Source: Agromyces badenianii | GTDB lineage: Bacteria > Actinomycetota > Actinomycetes > Actinomycetales > Microbacteriaceae | Reading direction: 5' to 3' | NCBI RefSeq assembly: GCF_003070885.1 | Contig: NZ_CP028913.1 | Span: 930,001 to 994,000 of the forward strand | DNA length: 64,000 nucleotides | Shown here: piece after piece, positions 54,337 to 63,293 of the stretch | Layout of the letters: each line of letters opens with the position of its first letter | Numbering within the stretch: position 1 is the first letter of the stretch | Made by a program: the position numbers and the translations under genes | The notes under the pieces: model-generated | Database searches by the model: none | Seen by the model: only the letters and a program-made list of their open reading frames with translations | Told to the model about the DNA's origin: nothing

Positions 54337-55158
54337 TCAGCCGACGACGATCGGCGCCGGTCGCGAGATGAGGTGGCCGGTCGACCCCTGCCGCGCCTTC
54401 GAGAACATGACGACGGCGCTCACCTCGTACGCGCCGGGGGAGAGGGCGGGCAGGTCGGCCGGCAGCGCGGGGCCGAGCTCGTCGTCGGCCGAGCATCGTC
54501 TCGTCTCGAAGGTGCCGGTGAGTTCGATCGACGCACCGGGTGCGAGTTCGATGGCTCGGCTCTCGGGGGCGGCATCGCCGCTCGAGTGCCATACGGCGAT
54601 GCCCGCCTCGGCGACCGTGAGCGCCGGGGCGAGCCTGAGCTCGCCGCCGACCGGGGCATCTCCCGTGTTCGTGACCGTGACGAGGGCGTCGACGGATGCC
54701 CCGGCCCCGACGGTCGCGGGAGTGGTCACCGTCACCGTGAGCGGAACCATCGCGGCGTCCGTCGCAGCGGCGATGGGAGCGCCGCACAGGTTGACCCGCT
54801 CCGGGGCGGCGAGTTTCAGGCCGAGGGCATCGCCGGTCGCCGACTCCGGAACCGTGCCGGCCGCCGGCGACTCGCTGAGCGAGGCATCGCCCGCCGTCGT
54901 GGACACACCCGGTCCGAGCCCGCCGAGGCCCGCACTGACGACGATGCCGCCGGCGCCGAGCACGATCACCGCCGCCGCTGCGCCGCCCACGATCGCCGTG
55001 CGCCGGGAACGCCGCCGGGCCCGGCTCGCCGAGAGCACGGCGTCGACGTCGATGGGCCGCGGCGCCGCGGCATCCGCCGACGCTGCGAGCCTCTCGCCGA
55101 TGCCGTCGCCCGAACCGTTGCGCTCGGGTGCCGAGCCGTTCCGCTTACCTGCCGACAT
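54337..55158 (-). CDS. Membrane-anchored extracytoplasmic protein, putative partner of the ECF sigma factor
   Basis: A 273-residue protein with a cytoplasmic N-terminus (about residues 1-53), one membrane helix (about 54-76, preceded by SRARRRSRRT) and an extracytoplasmic beta-rich domain with one Cys in NLCGAP and another in ETRRCSADD that could form a disulfide. Type-II membrane topology and overlap with a sigma factor gene suggest an anti-sigma role, but no zinc or recognised anti-sigma motif is present. ATG 55158 lies 14 bases inside the sigma gene. Confidence 0.5.
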   Translation of the reverse strand: MSAGKRNGSAPERNGSGDGIGERLAASADAAAPRPIDVDAVLSASRARRRSRRTAIVGGAAAAVIVLGAGGIVVSAGLGGLGPGVSTTAGDASLSESPAAGTVPESATGDALGLKLAAPERVNLCGAPIAAATDAAMVPLTVTVTTPATVGAGASVDALVTVTNTGDAPVGGELRLAPALTVAEAGIAVWHSSGDAAPESRAIELAPGASIELTGTFETRRCSADDELGPALPADLPALSPGAYEVSAVVMFSKARQGSTGHLISRPAPIVVG

Positions 55159-55678
55159 GGGTGCCTCCTGTTCGCGCGGCGCGCTCGCCCGCCGGATCCA
55201 TCGCCGAGGAAAGCGCCTTCAGCCCGTCACTGAGGTATCGCTTGACCGCGCCCGAGCTGATGCCGAGCACCGCGGCGATCGCGTCCACCGTCAGGTCGTC
55301 GTAGTAGCGCAGCACAATGCACGCCGCCTGGCGAGGAGCCAACTGCCGCACGCGGGCGGCGAGGTCGAGCCGCTCGTCGCTCCGTGCCGCAGGGGACTCG
55401 ACCGAACTGGGAGCGAGCGCGAGGTGCCGCACCCGACGCCAGGTTCCGTTGCGCCGCGAACGGTCGATGACGGCGTTCAGGATCGCACGGCGCACGTAGG
55501 CCTCGGCGCGGGGCAGAGTGAGCCCCATGCGCGGGCGACCGAAGGTGCGCACGAGGGCATCCTGCACGAGGTCGGCCGCATCGTCGACACTGCCCGTCAG
55601 GAGATAGGCGTAGCGGCTGAGGGCATCGCCGCGCTCGACGACGAGCGCTGTCGCCACGGCGTCCCACGACCCGGTCAC
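55145..55678 (-). CDS. ECF-family RNA polymerase sigma factor
   Basis: A 177-residue sigma-70-family factor. Region 2 includes ALSRYAYLLTGSVDDAADLVQDALVRTF, and region 4 ends with LTVDAIAAVLGISSGAVKRYLSDGLKAL. This pattern is of the SigE-family ECF group common in Actinobacteria. GTG 55678 has GGGAGGAG six bases upstream and gives the family-like start; the longer ORF extends to 55834 without support. It overlaps the membrane protein gene downstream. Confidence 0.88.
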   Translation of the reverse strand: MTGSWDAVATALVVERGDALSRYAYLLTGSVDDAADLVQDALVRTFGRPRMGLTLPRAEAYVRRAILNAVIDRSRRNGTWRRVRHLALAPSSVESPAARSDERLDLAARVRQLAPRQAACIVLRYYDDLTVDAIAAVLGISSGAVKRYLSDGLKALSSAMDPAGERAARTGGTHVGR

Positions 55679-55757
55679 GCGAACTCCTCCCGACGGCGGT
55701 GATCGACCCGTCACCTGTTCAGACGATCGAGCGAGAGGATTCGTTGGGGCCGGGGAC

Positions 55758-55790
55758 GAGAAAAGCCCCGGCCGACGGCCGAGGCTTCTC
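55758..55790 (-). terminator. Terminator downstream of tRNA-Arg
   Basis: AGCCCCGGCC and GGCCGAGGCT arms around GAC pair with one mismatch, flanked by GAGAA/TTCTC. On the minus strand the stem runs into a T-rich run (CTTTTC). It lies about 45 bases past the tRNA 3' end. Confidence 0.65.
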
Positions 55791-55836
55791 GATTCCGGTG
55801 CTGAACCGACGCGAAGCGCCACCACCACCCACAACG

Positions 55837-55909
55837 TGCCCCCGGAGGGATTCGAACCCCCGACCTACGGTACCGGAAACCGGCGCTCTATCCCCTGAGC
55901 TACGGAGGC
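55837..55909 (-). tRNA. tRNA-Arg (anticodon CCG)
   Basis: The minus strand gives a 73-base cloverleaf: acceptor GCCTCCG with CGGGGGC, D-stem GCTC/GAGC, an anticodon loop TTCCGGT with anticodon CCG (codon CGG), and a T-arm GGGGG-TTCGAAT-CCCTC. The discriminator base is A, and CCA is not encoded. The 27-43 pair appears mismatched by my alignment. A TAATGT element (55922-55927) upstream could be the -10. Confidence 0.93.
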
Positions 55910-55973
55910 GCACAGCTAGAGACATTACCACTTCACGCACCTGCTCCCGACCCGCCGACGACGCTCGGCAGCG

Positions 55974-57155
55974 TCAGGAGAGGCTGAGCCGGGCGACGGT
56001 GCCGAGCAGGTCGTCGCGCACCTTCGCGGTCAGGAACGCCCTCGCGCCGTGCAGCACCGGGTCATCCTCGACCCGGGTCGAGACGACCTCGGGATACCAG
56101 CGGCTGAGGCGGCGGATGCCGCGTTCCACGGCCGCGGCGAGCGCCTGACCGCCGACGATCGCGGTGGGCCCGGCGAGCACGAGGCGGCCGGGATCGAGGG
56201 TCGCGAGCAACGGCAGCGAGATGTGGGCCACGCGCTCGCCGAGCTCTTCGATGATCGCGTCGCGGGCCTCGCTCGCCGCGATCGCCTCGAGTGCCGAGCG
56301 GTGGTCGACGGAGGCGAGTCCGTGTGCTGCGGCCATCCGGCGCACCGCAGCAGCGCCCGCCAGGTCTTGACTCGTGACGGCGTGCTCGTCGAGGGCCTGC
56401 GCCGCAGCCGAGAGGGGAAGGAAGCCCACTTCGCCGGCGCCGCCGAAACTCCCGCGGTGCAGGTCGCCGGCGACGTCGAACGAGGCGCCGACGCCGTTGC
56501 CGAGCCAGAGCAGCGCGAACACGTCACGCCCTTCGCCGGCACCGGATTCGCGCTCGGCGATCGCCGCGAGGTTCACGTCGTTCTCGACGAAGACGGCCAC
56601 GCCGAGCTCGGTCTCGAGGGTGCGGCGGAGGCCGGTGACCGGCCAGCCGGGGAGGGTCTCGCTGAAGAGCGTGCCCGCTTCGCCGGGGTCGACGTACCCG
56701 GCCGTGCCGATGCACACCGAGTGCACGACCGCCGGATCGGTGCCCGCGGCCTCGCTCGCGTCGCGGATCGCGTCGCGGACCTCGCGCACGGCGTCGCGCT
56801 GCGCGGGGTCGGCCGACAGCGTGGTGCGCACGACCGGCCGCTCGCCGCCGGCCGCGTCGACGACCGACGCACGCAGTTCCTCCGCCTCGATCGCGATCGC
56901 CACGCCGAGCGGCCGGTCGGTGCGCGCGGCGTAGAGCGTGGCGCTGCGGCCGGGGTTGCCGGCGACCTGGCCGCGCTCCTCGATGACGCCGGCGGCGATC
57001 AGCCGGCTCATCATCATCGAGGCAGTGGGCTTGGAGACGCCGACGAGCTCGCAGATGCGGTTGCGGGTCAGCGGTCCGTGGTCGAGCAGCGCCGAGAGCC
57101 CGACGCGGTCGTTGACCGCGCCGAGCCACGACGGCGTGCCCTGTGCTGTTCGCAT
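55974..57155 (-). CDS. ROK-family transcriptional regulator
   Basis: A 393-residue protein with an N-terminal winged helix-turn-helix (RNRICELVGVSKPTASMMMSRLIAAGV, about residues 30-58) and a ROK sugar-kinase-like domain (about 80-385). The ROK part has FVENDVNLAAIAE and GSFGGAGEVGFLPL, but the usual zinc-binding cysteines (CxCGxxGC) after GGAGE are missing. It is likely a sugar-responsive repressor without kinase activity. It follows the lipoprotein gene by 17 bases. Confidence 0.85.
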   Translation of the reverse strand: MRTAQGTPSWLGAVNDRVGLSALLDHGPLTRNRICELVGVSKPTASMMMSRLIAAGVIEERGQVAGNPGRSATLYAARTDRPLGVAIAIEAEELRASVVDAAGGERPVVRTTLSADPAQRDAVREVRDAIRDASEAAGTDPAVVHSVCIGTAGYVDPGEAGTLFSETLPGWPVTGLRRTLETELGVAVFVENDVNLAAIAERESGAGEGRDVFALLWLGNGVGASFDVAGDLHRGSFGGAGEVGFLPLSAAAQALDEHAVTSQDLAGAAAVRRMAAAHGLASVDHRSALEAIAASEARDAIIEELGERVAHISLPLLATLDPGRLVLAGPTAIVGGQALAAAVERGIRRLSRWYPEVVSTRVEDDPVLHGARAFLTAKVRDDLLGTVARLSLS

Positions 57156-57172
57156 GTTCGGTGCAGCGGCCG

Positions 57173-57787
57173 TCAGGCGGCAGGAAGATTCCCGAGCACG
57201 GCGGAGACGAGCTGGCCCGCGTCACCCGGCTCGAAGAGCACGGGGGAGTCGATGACGATCCAGTACGGACCGCTGAAGACCTGTGCCTCGCCGTGACCAC
57301 CGGTCTGGCTGAAGTAGCCCTCGATCTCGGGAGGCGTGCCGTAGGTGGGCACCGGGGACGACCCCATGGCCGCGTCGTTCTTGCGTGCGTCGAGCGCCGC
57401 GGCAGGGGGAGTGGCGACGCCGATCTCGATGATCTCGCCGCTCGTCTGGTTGACCCAGCCGCACGCGGTGCCGGCCTGTTCGACGACGGCAACGACGCCC
57501 TCGCCGCTCGGTTCGAAATCGGGGGAGCCGCCGAAGTTCGGGTTGAACTCGTACACCTGCTCGAGGGTGAGCAGCTCGTCGCAGCCGATCGCGAACGGCA
57601 CCGGCGGCTCGGCGGCCTCGGTGGGCTCCGCGCTCGCGGACGGCGTCTCGATCGCGGACGGCGGAGCGGCGGTGGCGCTCGGCTCGGGGGTCTCGCCGGT
57701 GCATCCGCTCAGCAGCATCACGGATGCCGCGGCGACGAGTGCGATGACGGTGGGGCGGGTGCGAGACGACTGGAGCGAGCGCGGCAT
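57173..57787 (-). CDS. Hypothetical lipoprotein
   Basis: A 204-residue secreted lipoprotein. The lipobox MLLSGC (Cys about residue 29) is followed by a Pro/Ser/Ala/Glu-rich linker (about 30-65) and a compact domain that contains three further cysteines, including the one in GCDELLTLEQVY. No family recognised with certainty. ATG 57787 has a leaderless -10 (TAAGGT, 57795-57800). It precedes the ROK gene on the same strand and is divergent from argS. Confidence 0.65.
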   Translation of the reverse strand: MPRSLQSSRTRPTVIALVAAASVMLLSGCTGETPEPSATAAPPSAIETPSASAEPTEAAEPPVPFAIGCDELLTLEQVYEFNPNFGGSPDFEPSGEGVVAVVEQAGTACGWVNQTSGEIIEIGVATPPAAALDARKNDAAMGSSPVPTYGTPPEIEGYFSQTGGHGEAQVFSGPYWIVIDSPVLFEPGDAGQLVSAVLGNLPAA

Positions 57788-57794
57788 GTGACGA

Positions 57795-57819
57795 ACCTTA
57801 TCAATGGCGCGGGTAGGAT
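57795..57819. promoter_or_regulatory. Divergent leaderless promoters of the lipoprotein gene and argS
   Basis: Minus-strand TAAGGT (57795-57800) lies seven bases before ATG 57787. Plus-strand TAGGAT (57814-57819) lies six bases before GTG 57826. Confidence 0.55.
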
Positions 57820-57825
57820 TTGCGG

Positions 57826-59499
57826 GTGACTCCCGCAGACCTTTCGCGCGCCCTGTACGACCTCGTCCTCGCCCTCGCCGAGCGACGTCGTGCAGCAGGC
57901 GACGAGGTCGAGCTGGAGCTCTCCGCGGCCGACGTCACGCTCGAGCGGCCGAAGCTCCGCGAGCACGGCGACTGGGCATCGAGCATCGCGATGCGGGTGG
58001 CGAAGCCGCTCGGCACGAACCCCCGCCAGATCGCGACCGAGCTCGCAGCGGGGCTCGCCGAGATCGACGGCGTCGCGAGCGCCGAGGTCGCCGGCCCCGG
58101 GTTCATCAACATCAGGCTCGATGCCGCCGCCGCAGGCGCGCTCGCCAAGACGATCGTCGACGCCGGCGCCGAGTACGGGCGCGGCGACTCGCTCGCCGGG
58201 AGCGTCATCAACCTCGAGTTCGTCTCCGCCAACCCCACGGGCCCGCTGCACATCGGCCACACCCGCTGGGCGGCACTCGGCGATTCGATCGGCCGTGTGC
58301 TCCGCGCCGCGGGCGCCGAGGTCGCCAACGAGTACTACATCAACGACGCGGGCACCCAGATGGAGAACTTCGGGGCATCGGTGCTCGCCGCCGCGAAGGG
58401 CGAACCGACACCCGAGGGCGGGTATCCCGGCAGCTACATCGGCGATCTCGCCGCGCAGGTGCTCGAGCGCGAGCCGAAGCTCCTCGAGCTCGACGAGCCG
58501 GTCGCGCTGCACACCGCCACCGAGATCGCCTACGAGTTGCAGCTCGCCGAGATCCGCGCCTCGCTCGACCGCTTCAACGTGCACTTCGACGTCTGGACGA
58601 GCGAGCGCCGGCTGCAGCTCAAGGGCGAAGACGGGCTGTCCGACGTCGACACCGCCGTCGAGCGCCTCCGCGCGCAGGGCCACGTCTTCGACGAAGACGG
58701 CGCCATCTGGGTGCGCACGACCGACTTCGGCGACGACAAAGACCGAGTGATCCGCCGCGGCAGCGGCGCCTACACCTATTTCGCGGCCGACGCCGCGTAC
58801 TACCTCGACAAGAGAGATCGCGGCTTCCAGCACAAGATCTACCTGCTCGGCGCCGACCACCACGGCTACGTGCACCGTCTCAAGGCGCTCGCGGGTGCGG
58901 CGGGCGACGATCCCGAGCGCGACATCGAGGTGCTCATCGGCCAGCTCGTGTCGATCAACGGTGCGAAGCTCTCCAAGCGCGCCGGCAACATCATCGAACT
59001 CGACGACCTGCAGGCCTGGCTCGGCACCGACGCCCTGCGGTACACGCTCGCGCGGTACCCGGCCGACTCGCCGCTCACGATCGATCCCGAGATCCTGACC
59101 CGTCGCACGAACGACAATCCCGTCTTCTACGTGCAGTACGCCCACGCCCGCACCTGCGCGGTCGACCGCAACGCGGCATCCGTCGGTCTCGACCGCTCGG
59201 CGTTCGCGCCCGAGCTGCTCACGCACGAGACCGAGTCGGCCCTGCTCGGCGCCCTGCAGGAGTTCCCGCGCATCGTGGCCCAGTCGGCCGAACTGCGCGA
59301 GCCGCACCGGGTGGCCCGCTACATCGAGGAGCTCGCGGGGCTCTACCACCGCTGGTACGACAACTGCCGCGTGCTGCCCCTCGGCGAGGAGCCGATCGGC
59401 CCGCTGCACCACACGAGACTCTGGCTCAACGACGCGACGGGCCAGGTGCTCCGAAACGGGCTCGGTCTGCTCGGGGTGTCGGCGCCCGAACGCATGTGA
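57826..59499 (+). CDS. argS: Arginyl-tRNA synthetase
   Basis: A 557-residue class I synthetase. It has the N-terminal Arg-tRNA-synthetase domain (about 1-90), the HIGH motif in PTGPLHIGHTRWA (about 135), the KMSKS-like KLSKRAGN (near residue 385), and the C-terminal DALR anticodon domain (ALRYTLAR to the end). GTG 57826 is chosen because of the leaderless -10; in-frame upstream starts lack support. It is followed by a DUF2993 gene. argS-lysA-hom-thrC is conserved in Actinobacteria. Confidence 0.96.
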   Translation: MTPADLSRALYDLVLALAERRRAAGDEVELELSAADVTLERPKLREHGDWASSIAMRVAKPLGTNPRQIATELAAGLAEIDGVASAEVAGPGFINIRLDAAAAGALAKTIVDAGAEYGRGDSLAGSVINLEFVSANPTGPLHIGHTRWAALGDSIGRVLRAAGAEVANEYYINDAGTQMENFGASVLAAAKGEPTPEGGYPGSYIGDLAAQVLEREPKLLELDEPVALHTATEIAYELQLAEIRASLDRFNVHFDVWTSERRLQLKGEDGLSDVDTAVERLRAQGHVFDEDGAIWVRTTDFGDDKDRVIRRGSGAYTYFAADAAYYLDKRDRGFQHKIYLLGADHHGYVHRLKALAGAAGDDPERDIEVLIGQLVSINGAKLSKRAGNIIELDDLQAWLGTDALRYTLARYPADSPLTIDPEILTRRTNDNPVFYVQYAHARTCAVDRNAASVGLDRSAFAPELLTHETESALLGALQEFPRIVAQSAELREPHRVARYIEELAGLYHRWYDNCRVLPLGEEPIGPLHHTRLWLNDATGQVLRNGLGLLGVSAPERM

Positions 59500-59525
59500 C
59501 CCATCGACCCGATCCGGAGGCACCG

Positions 59526-60371
59526 ATGCCCGAGCACGAGGCGAGCGAAGCTCCGAAATCGCCAGCGGACGCGCAGCCGACCGAGGTGATCCCACCGGTC
59601 GCGGATCGCACCGCTTCGTCGACGCGCCGGCCGCTCCGCCGCGCCGCTCAGATCTGGATCGTCATCGTCGCGGTGCTCCTCGCGCTCGTCGCCCTCGCCG
59701 TCGTGGCCGATGTCGTCGCCCGCAACGTCGCCGAGCAGCAAGTGGCCGAGGCGATCGAGGCGAACCTGCCCGACGGCGTCGAGGGCGACGTCGAAGTGAC
59801 GATCGGCGGGTTCTCGGCGATCGCGCAATACCTGACCGGCACGATGCAGCGGGTCGAACTCGACGCCCCGCAGCTCAGCGTCGACGGGGCGCCGATCGAC
59901 GTCTCGGTCGTCGCCGAGGGGCTGCCGGTCGACTTCGAGTCGCCGGTGCAGAGCCTGAGGGCGACGATCGCGGCCGACGAGACGTCGGTCAACCAGCTGG
60001 TCGCGGTGGCCGGCGTCGAGACGGGGTTCACGCTCGGCGACGGCACGGTCGGCTACGAGGGGGAGCTGTCGATGCTGGGCCTGCCGATCTCGTACCAGGT
60101 CACGGCCACTCCGACGGCCGCCGGCGACTCGGTGCTCCTCGAACCGGCCGGCGTCGAGGTCGCGGCCGGCGGTGCGTCGATCGACGTCTCGGGGGTCATC
60201 GACCGGCTGCTCGGCGGCGAGCCGCTCGCGGTGTGCGTGGCCGACCGGCTGCCTGAGGGCGTGCAGCTCGACTCGATCTCCGTGACTCCGGGAACGGCCG
60301 TCGTCGGGCTCGACGCCGATGGCCTCACGCTCGACGCCGCGAGCCTCGAGCAGACGGGGAGTTGCCGGTAG
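59526..60371 (+). CDS. DUF2993 (LmeA-like) membrane-anchored protein
   Basis: A 281-residue protein with a Pro/Glu-rich cytoplasmic start, one membrane helix (about residues 42-64) and an extracytoplasmic DUF2993 domain. VARNVAEQQVAEAIEANL and GGFSAIAQYLTGTMQRVEL are typical of the family. Mycobacterial LmeA binds phospholipids and helps lipomannan synthesis; this role is inferred. ATG 59526 has CGGAGG upstream. It lies between argS and lysA, and its 26-base spacing to argS suggests a shared transcript. Confidence 0.82.
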   Translation: MPEHEASEAPKSPADAQPTEVIPPVADRTASSTRRPLRRAAQIWIVIVAVLLALVALAVVADVVARNVAEQQVAEAIEANLPDGVEGDVEVTIGGFSAIAQYLTGTMQRVELDAPQLSVDGAPIDVSVVAEGLPVDFESPVQSLRATIAADETSVNQLVAVAGVETGFTLGDGTVGYEGELSMLGLPISYQVTATPTAAGDSVLLEPAGVEVAAGGASIDVSGVIDRLLGGEPLAVCVADRLPEGVQLDSISVTPGTAVVGLDADGLTLDAASLEQTGSCR

Positions 60372-60441
60372 TCGCGGCATCGACCGTCGCAGCGGCGGGC
60401 GAACGCGCCGCCGCGGATTCGGCACGGCATGTGAGCCTCGA

Positions 60442-60558
60442 TAGACTCGCCGTACGCCGACCCACAAGGTCGGCGCGCACAGCAGGCTTCAGGAACCGAT
60501 CCGGGTTCGCTCGCCGCGAGCGATCCGTGCCCGCCGTTTCCGTCCCGTGAGGTTCCCC
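60442..60558 (+). promoter_or_regulatory. lysA promoter (-10 TAGACT) and structured leader with two hairpins
   Basis: TAGACT (60442-60447) would give a leader of about 105 bases. In it CGCCGACC/GGTCGGCG (60455-60462/60468-60475) and TCGCTCG/CGAGCGA (60507-60513/60517-60523) form two stable hairpins. No known riboswitch class is recognised. GTG 60559 has GAGG upstream. Confidence 0.45.
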
Positions 60559-61989
60559 GTGGCATCACCCGCACCCGTACCCGGCTGGCTCCGTGTGCCC
60601 GTCGACGCCAATGCGCTCGCGCCGCTCGTCTGGCCGTCGACCGCGACGCGCGACGACGCAGGCCGGCTGGTCGTCGCCGGTCGGGACGCGGCCTCCCTCG
60701 CCGCCGAGTTCGGCACGCCGCTCTACGTCGTCGACGAGGCCGAGGCTCGCGCTCGTGCGGCGCGCATCAAGCGGGCGTTCGACGATGCCGCTGCCTCGGT
60801 CGGCACGACTGTGACGGTCTATTACGCGGGCAAGGCGTTCCTTTCGGGCGCGATCGTGCGCTGGGTCACCGACGAAGGACTCGCGGTCGACGTCTGCACC
60901 GGCGGCGAACTCGCGGTCGCGCTCGCAGCGGGCGCCGATCCGGCCAGGCTCGGTTTCCACGGCAACAACAAGTCCATCGCCGAGATCGAGCGAGGCGTCG
61001 GCGCGGGCGTCGGTGCCATCGTCATCGACAGCGAGATCGAGATCGAACGAGTCGCGGATGCCGCGGCGCGCGCCGGTCGAGTGCAGGCCGTGCGGCTCCG
61101 CGTCAACAGCGGCGTGCACGCCTCGACCCACGAGTTCCTCGCGACGGCTCACGAGGACCAGAAGTTCGGCGTCTCCCTCGACCGCGCGGTCGAGCTCGGC
61201 ACCCGCATCCGTTCGCACCCCTCGCTCCACTTCCTGGGCCTGCACTGCCACATCGGGTCGCAGATCTTCGATTCCGCCGGATTCGCCGAATCGGCCGAGC
61301 GACTGCTCGCCGCGCATGCGGAGCTCTCCCGGCTCGCCCCGGTGCCCGAACTCAACCTCGGCGGCGGGTTCGGCATCGCCTACACCTCGGTCGATGAGCC
61401 GGCACCCATCGAGGAGATCGCGGCGGGCATCGTGCGCGCGGTCGCGATCGGATGCCGCGAGCACGACGTGCCCGTGCCGAAGCTCGCCTTCGAGCCGGGC
61501 CGCTCGATCATCGGCCCCGCCGGCGTCACCCTCTACACCGTCGGCACGGTCAAGCCCGTGCCGATCGAGGGCGGCGTGCGGCACTACGTCTCGGTCGACG
61601 GCGGCATGAGCGACAACGCGCGCACGGCGCTCTACGGCGCCGAGTACTCCGCTCGCCTCGCCTCCCGGGTCTCCGCCGCCGCGCCGGCCCTCGTGCGCGT
61701 GGCGGGCAAGCACTGCGAGTCTGGCGACATCGTCGTCGATGCCGAATACCTGCCTGGCGACGTCGCCCCCGGTGACCTGCTCGCCGTGCCGGCGACCGGC
61801 GCCTACTGCTGGTCGCTCGCCTCCAACTACAACCACGTGCCGCGGCCGCCGGTGGTCGCCGTGCGGGAGGGTGTCGCACGGGTCATCGTGCACGGCGAGA
61901 CCGAAGCCGGGTTGCTCGCCCGCGACGCCGGGCTCACAGCGCCCGACGCACCGCCGACCGTCCGCCTCGTCGAAGGGAACCCCGCATGA
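60559..61989 (+). CDS. lysA: Diaminopimelate decarboxylase
   Basis: A 476-residue fold-III PLP enzyme that makes L-lysine from meso-diaminopimelate. The PLP Lys is in VYYAGKAFLS (about residue 95), HIGSQI and NLGGGFGIAY hold the barrel, and the catalytic Cys is in KHCESGDIV. GTG 60559 is used because GAGG is five bases upstream; GTG 60547 is the alternative. Its TGA overlaps the hom ATG (ATGA), coupling lysA, hom and thrC. Confidence 0.96.
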   Translation: MASPAPVPGWLRVPVDANALAPLVWPSTATRDDAGRLVVAGRDAASLAAEFGTPLYVVDEAEARARAARIKRAFDDAAASVGTTVTVYYAGKAFLSGAIVRWVTDEGLAVDVCTGGELAVALAAGADPARLGFHGNNKSIAEIERGVGAGVGAIVIDSEIEIERVADAAARAGRVQAVRLRVNSGVHASTHEFLATAHEDQKFGVSLDRAVELGTRIRSHPSLHFLGLHCHIGSQIFDSAGFAESAERLLAAHAELSRLAPVPELNLGGGFGIAYTSVDEPAPIEEIAAGIVRAVAIGCREHDVPVPKLAFEPGRSIIGPAGVTLYTVGTVKPVPIEGGVRHYVSVDGGMSDNARTALYGAEYSARLASRVSAAAPALVRVAGKHCESGDIVVDAEYLPGDVAPGDLLAVPATGAYCWSLASNYNHVPRPPVVAVREGVARVIVHGETEAGLLARDAGLTAPDAPPTVRLVEGNPA

Positions 61990-63293
61990 TCGAGTACCGC
62001 TCCATTCGAGTGGGCCTGCTCGGCGCGGGCTCGGTCGGCTCGCAAGTGGCACGCCTGCTGCTCGAGCACTCCGACGAGCTCGCCCAGCGCATCGGCGCAC
62101 GCATCGAGCTCGTCGGCATCGCGGTGCGCGACGTCGAGGCCAGACGCGACGCCGAGCTGCCACGCGAACTGCTCACCACCGACGCCGACTCGCTCATCCT
62201 CGGATCCGACATCGTGATCGAGCTCATGGGCGGCATCGAACCGGCCCGCACGCTCGTGCTGCAGGCGATCGCCTCGGGCGCCGACGTCGTCACCGGCAAC
62301 AAGGCGCTGCTGGCGAATCACGGTCCCGAGCTCTTCGCGGCCGCCGAACAGGTCGGCGCGCAGCTCTCCTACGAGGCGGCGGTCGCCGGCGCCATCCCGA
62401 TCATCCGGCCGCTGCGCGAGAGCCTCGCCGGCGACCGTGTCGAGCGCATCCTCGGCATCGTCAACGGCACCACCAACTTCATCCTCGACCGCATGGACCA
62501 GACCGGCGCCTCGCTCGAGGACGCGCTCGCGACGGCGACCGAGCTCGGCTACGCTGAAGCCGACCCGACCGCCGACATCGGCGGCTACGACGCGGCGCAG
62601 AAGGCCGCCATTCTAGCGAGCATCGCCTTCCACACGAGCGTGCCGGTCGCGGCAGTGCACCGCGAGGGCATCACGGGGGTCTCGGCCGAGCAGGTCGACT
62701 CCGCCCGGCGGGCCGGCTACGTCGTGAAGCTCCTCGCCATCTGCGAACGCCTCACCGATGTCGAAACGGGTGAGGACGGCGTCTCCGCCCGGGTCTATCC
62801 CGCCCTCGTGCCGCGCAGCCACCCCCTCGCCGCGGTGCACGGCGCCAACAACGCCGTGTTCGTCGAGGCATCCGCTGCCGGGCCGCTCATGTTCTACGGC
62901 GCCGGCGCCGGGGGAGTGCAGACCGCCTCCGCCGTGCTCGGCGACCTCGTGGCGATCGCCCGCCGGCACGTGATCGGCGGCCCGGGCACCGCGGAGTCGA
63001 CCCACGCCGAACTGCCGGTGCTCGACATCGGCCGCATCACGACCCGGTACGCCATCACGCTCGAGGTCGCCGACGAGCCGGGTGTGCTCGAGCAGATCGC
63101 GCACATCTTCGCCGAGCACGGCGTCTCGGTCGAGCAGTTGCAGCAGACCGTCAGCGAGGGCTCCGAGCGGGCTACGCTGGTCATCGGGACACATGAGGCG
63201 AGGGAGTCCGCGCTCGCCGAGACCGTCGCCACCCTCGCCAAGAGCCCCGTCGTCGCATCCGTCGCGTCCGTCCTCCGAGTCGAAGGAACGTAA
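61986..63293 (+). CDS. hom: Homoserine dehydrogenase
   Basis: A 435-residue enzyme that reduces aspartate semialdehyde to homoserine for methionine and threonine. The Rossmann motif is GLLGAGSVGSQVARLL, the active region shows GTTNFILDRM and GYAEADPTADIGGYDAAQK, and a C-terminal ACT domain (ITLEVADEPGVLEQIAHIF, about residue 360 on) allows threonine feedback. ATG 61986 overlaps the lysA stop. The thrC start follows directly at 63294. Confidence 0.96.
   Translation: MIEYRSIRVGLLGAGSVGSQVARLLLEHSDELAQRIGARIELVGIAVRDVEARRDAELPRELLTTDADSLILGSDIVIELMGGIEPARTLVLQAIASGADVVTGNKALLANHGPELFAAAEQVGAQLSYEAAVAGAIPIIRPLRESLAGDRVERILGIVNGTTNFILDRMDQTGASLEDALATATELGYAEADPTADIGGYDAAQKAAILASIAFHTSVPVAAVHREGITGVSAEQVDSARRAGYVVKLLAICERLTDVETGEDGVSARVYPALVPRSHPLAAVHGANNAVFVEASAAGPLMFYGAGAGGVQTASAVLGDLVAIARRHVIGGPGTAESTHAELPVLDIGRITTRYAITLEVADEPGVLEQIAHIFAEHGVSVEQLQQTVSEGSERATLVIGTHEARESALAETVATLAKSPVVASVASVLRVEGT

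Noticed and set aside
60448..60558. Lysine riboswitch before lysA
   Set aside because: The leader is too short and lacks the five-helix core of that class.
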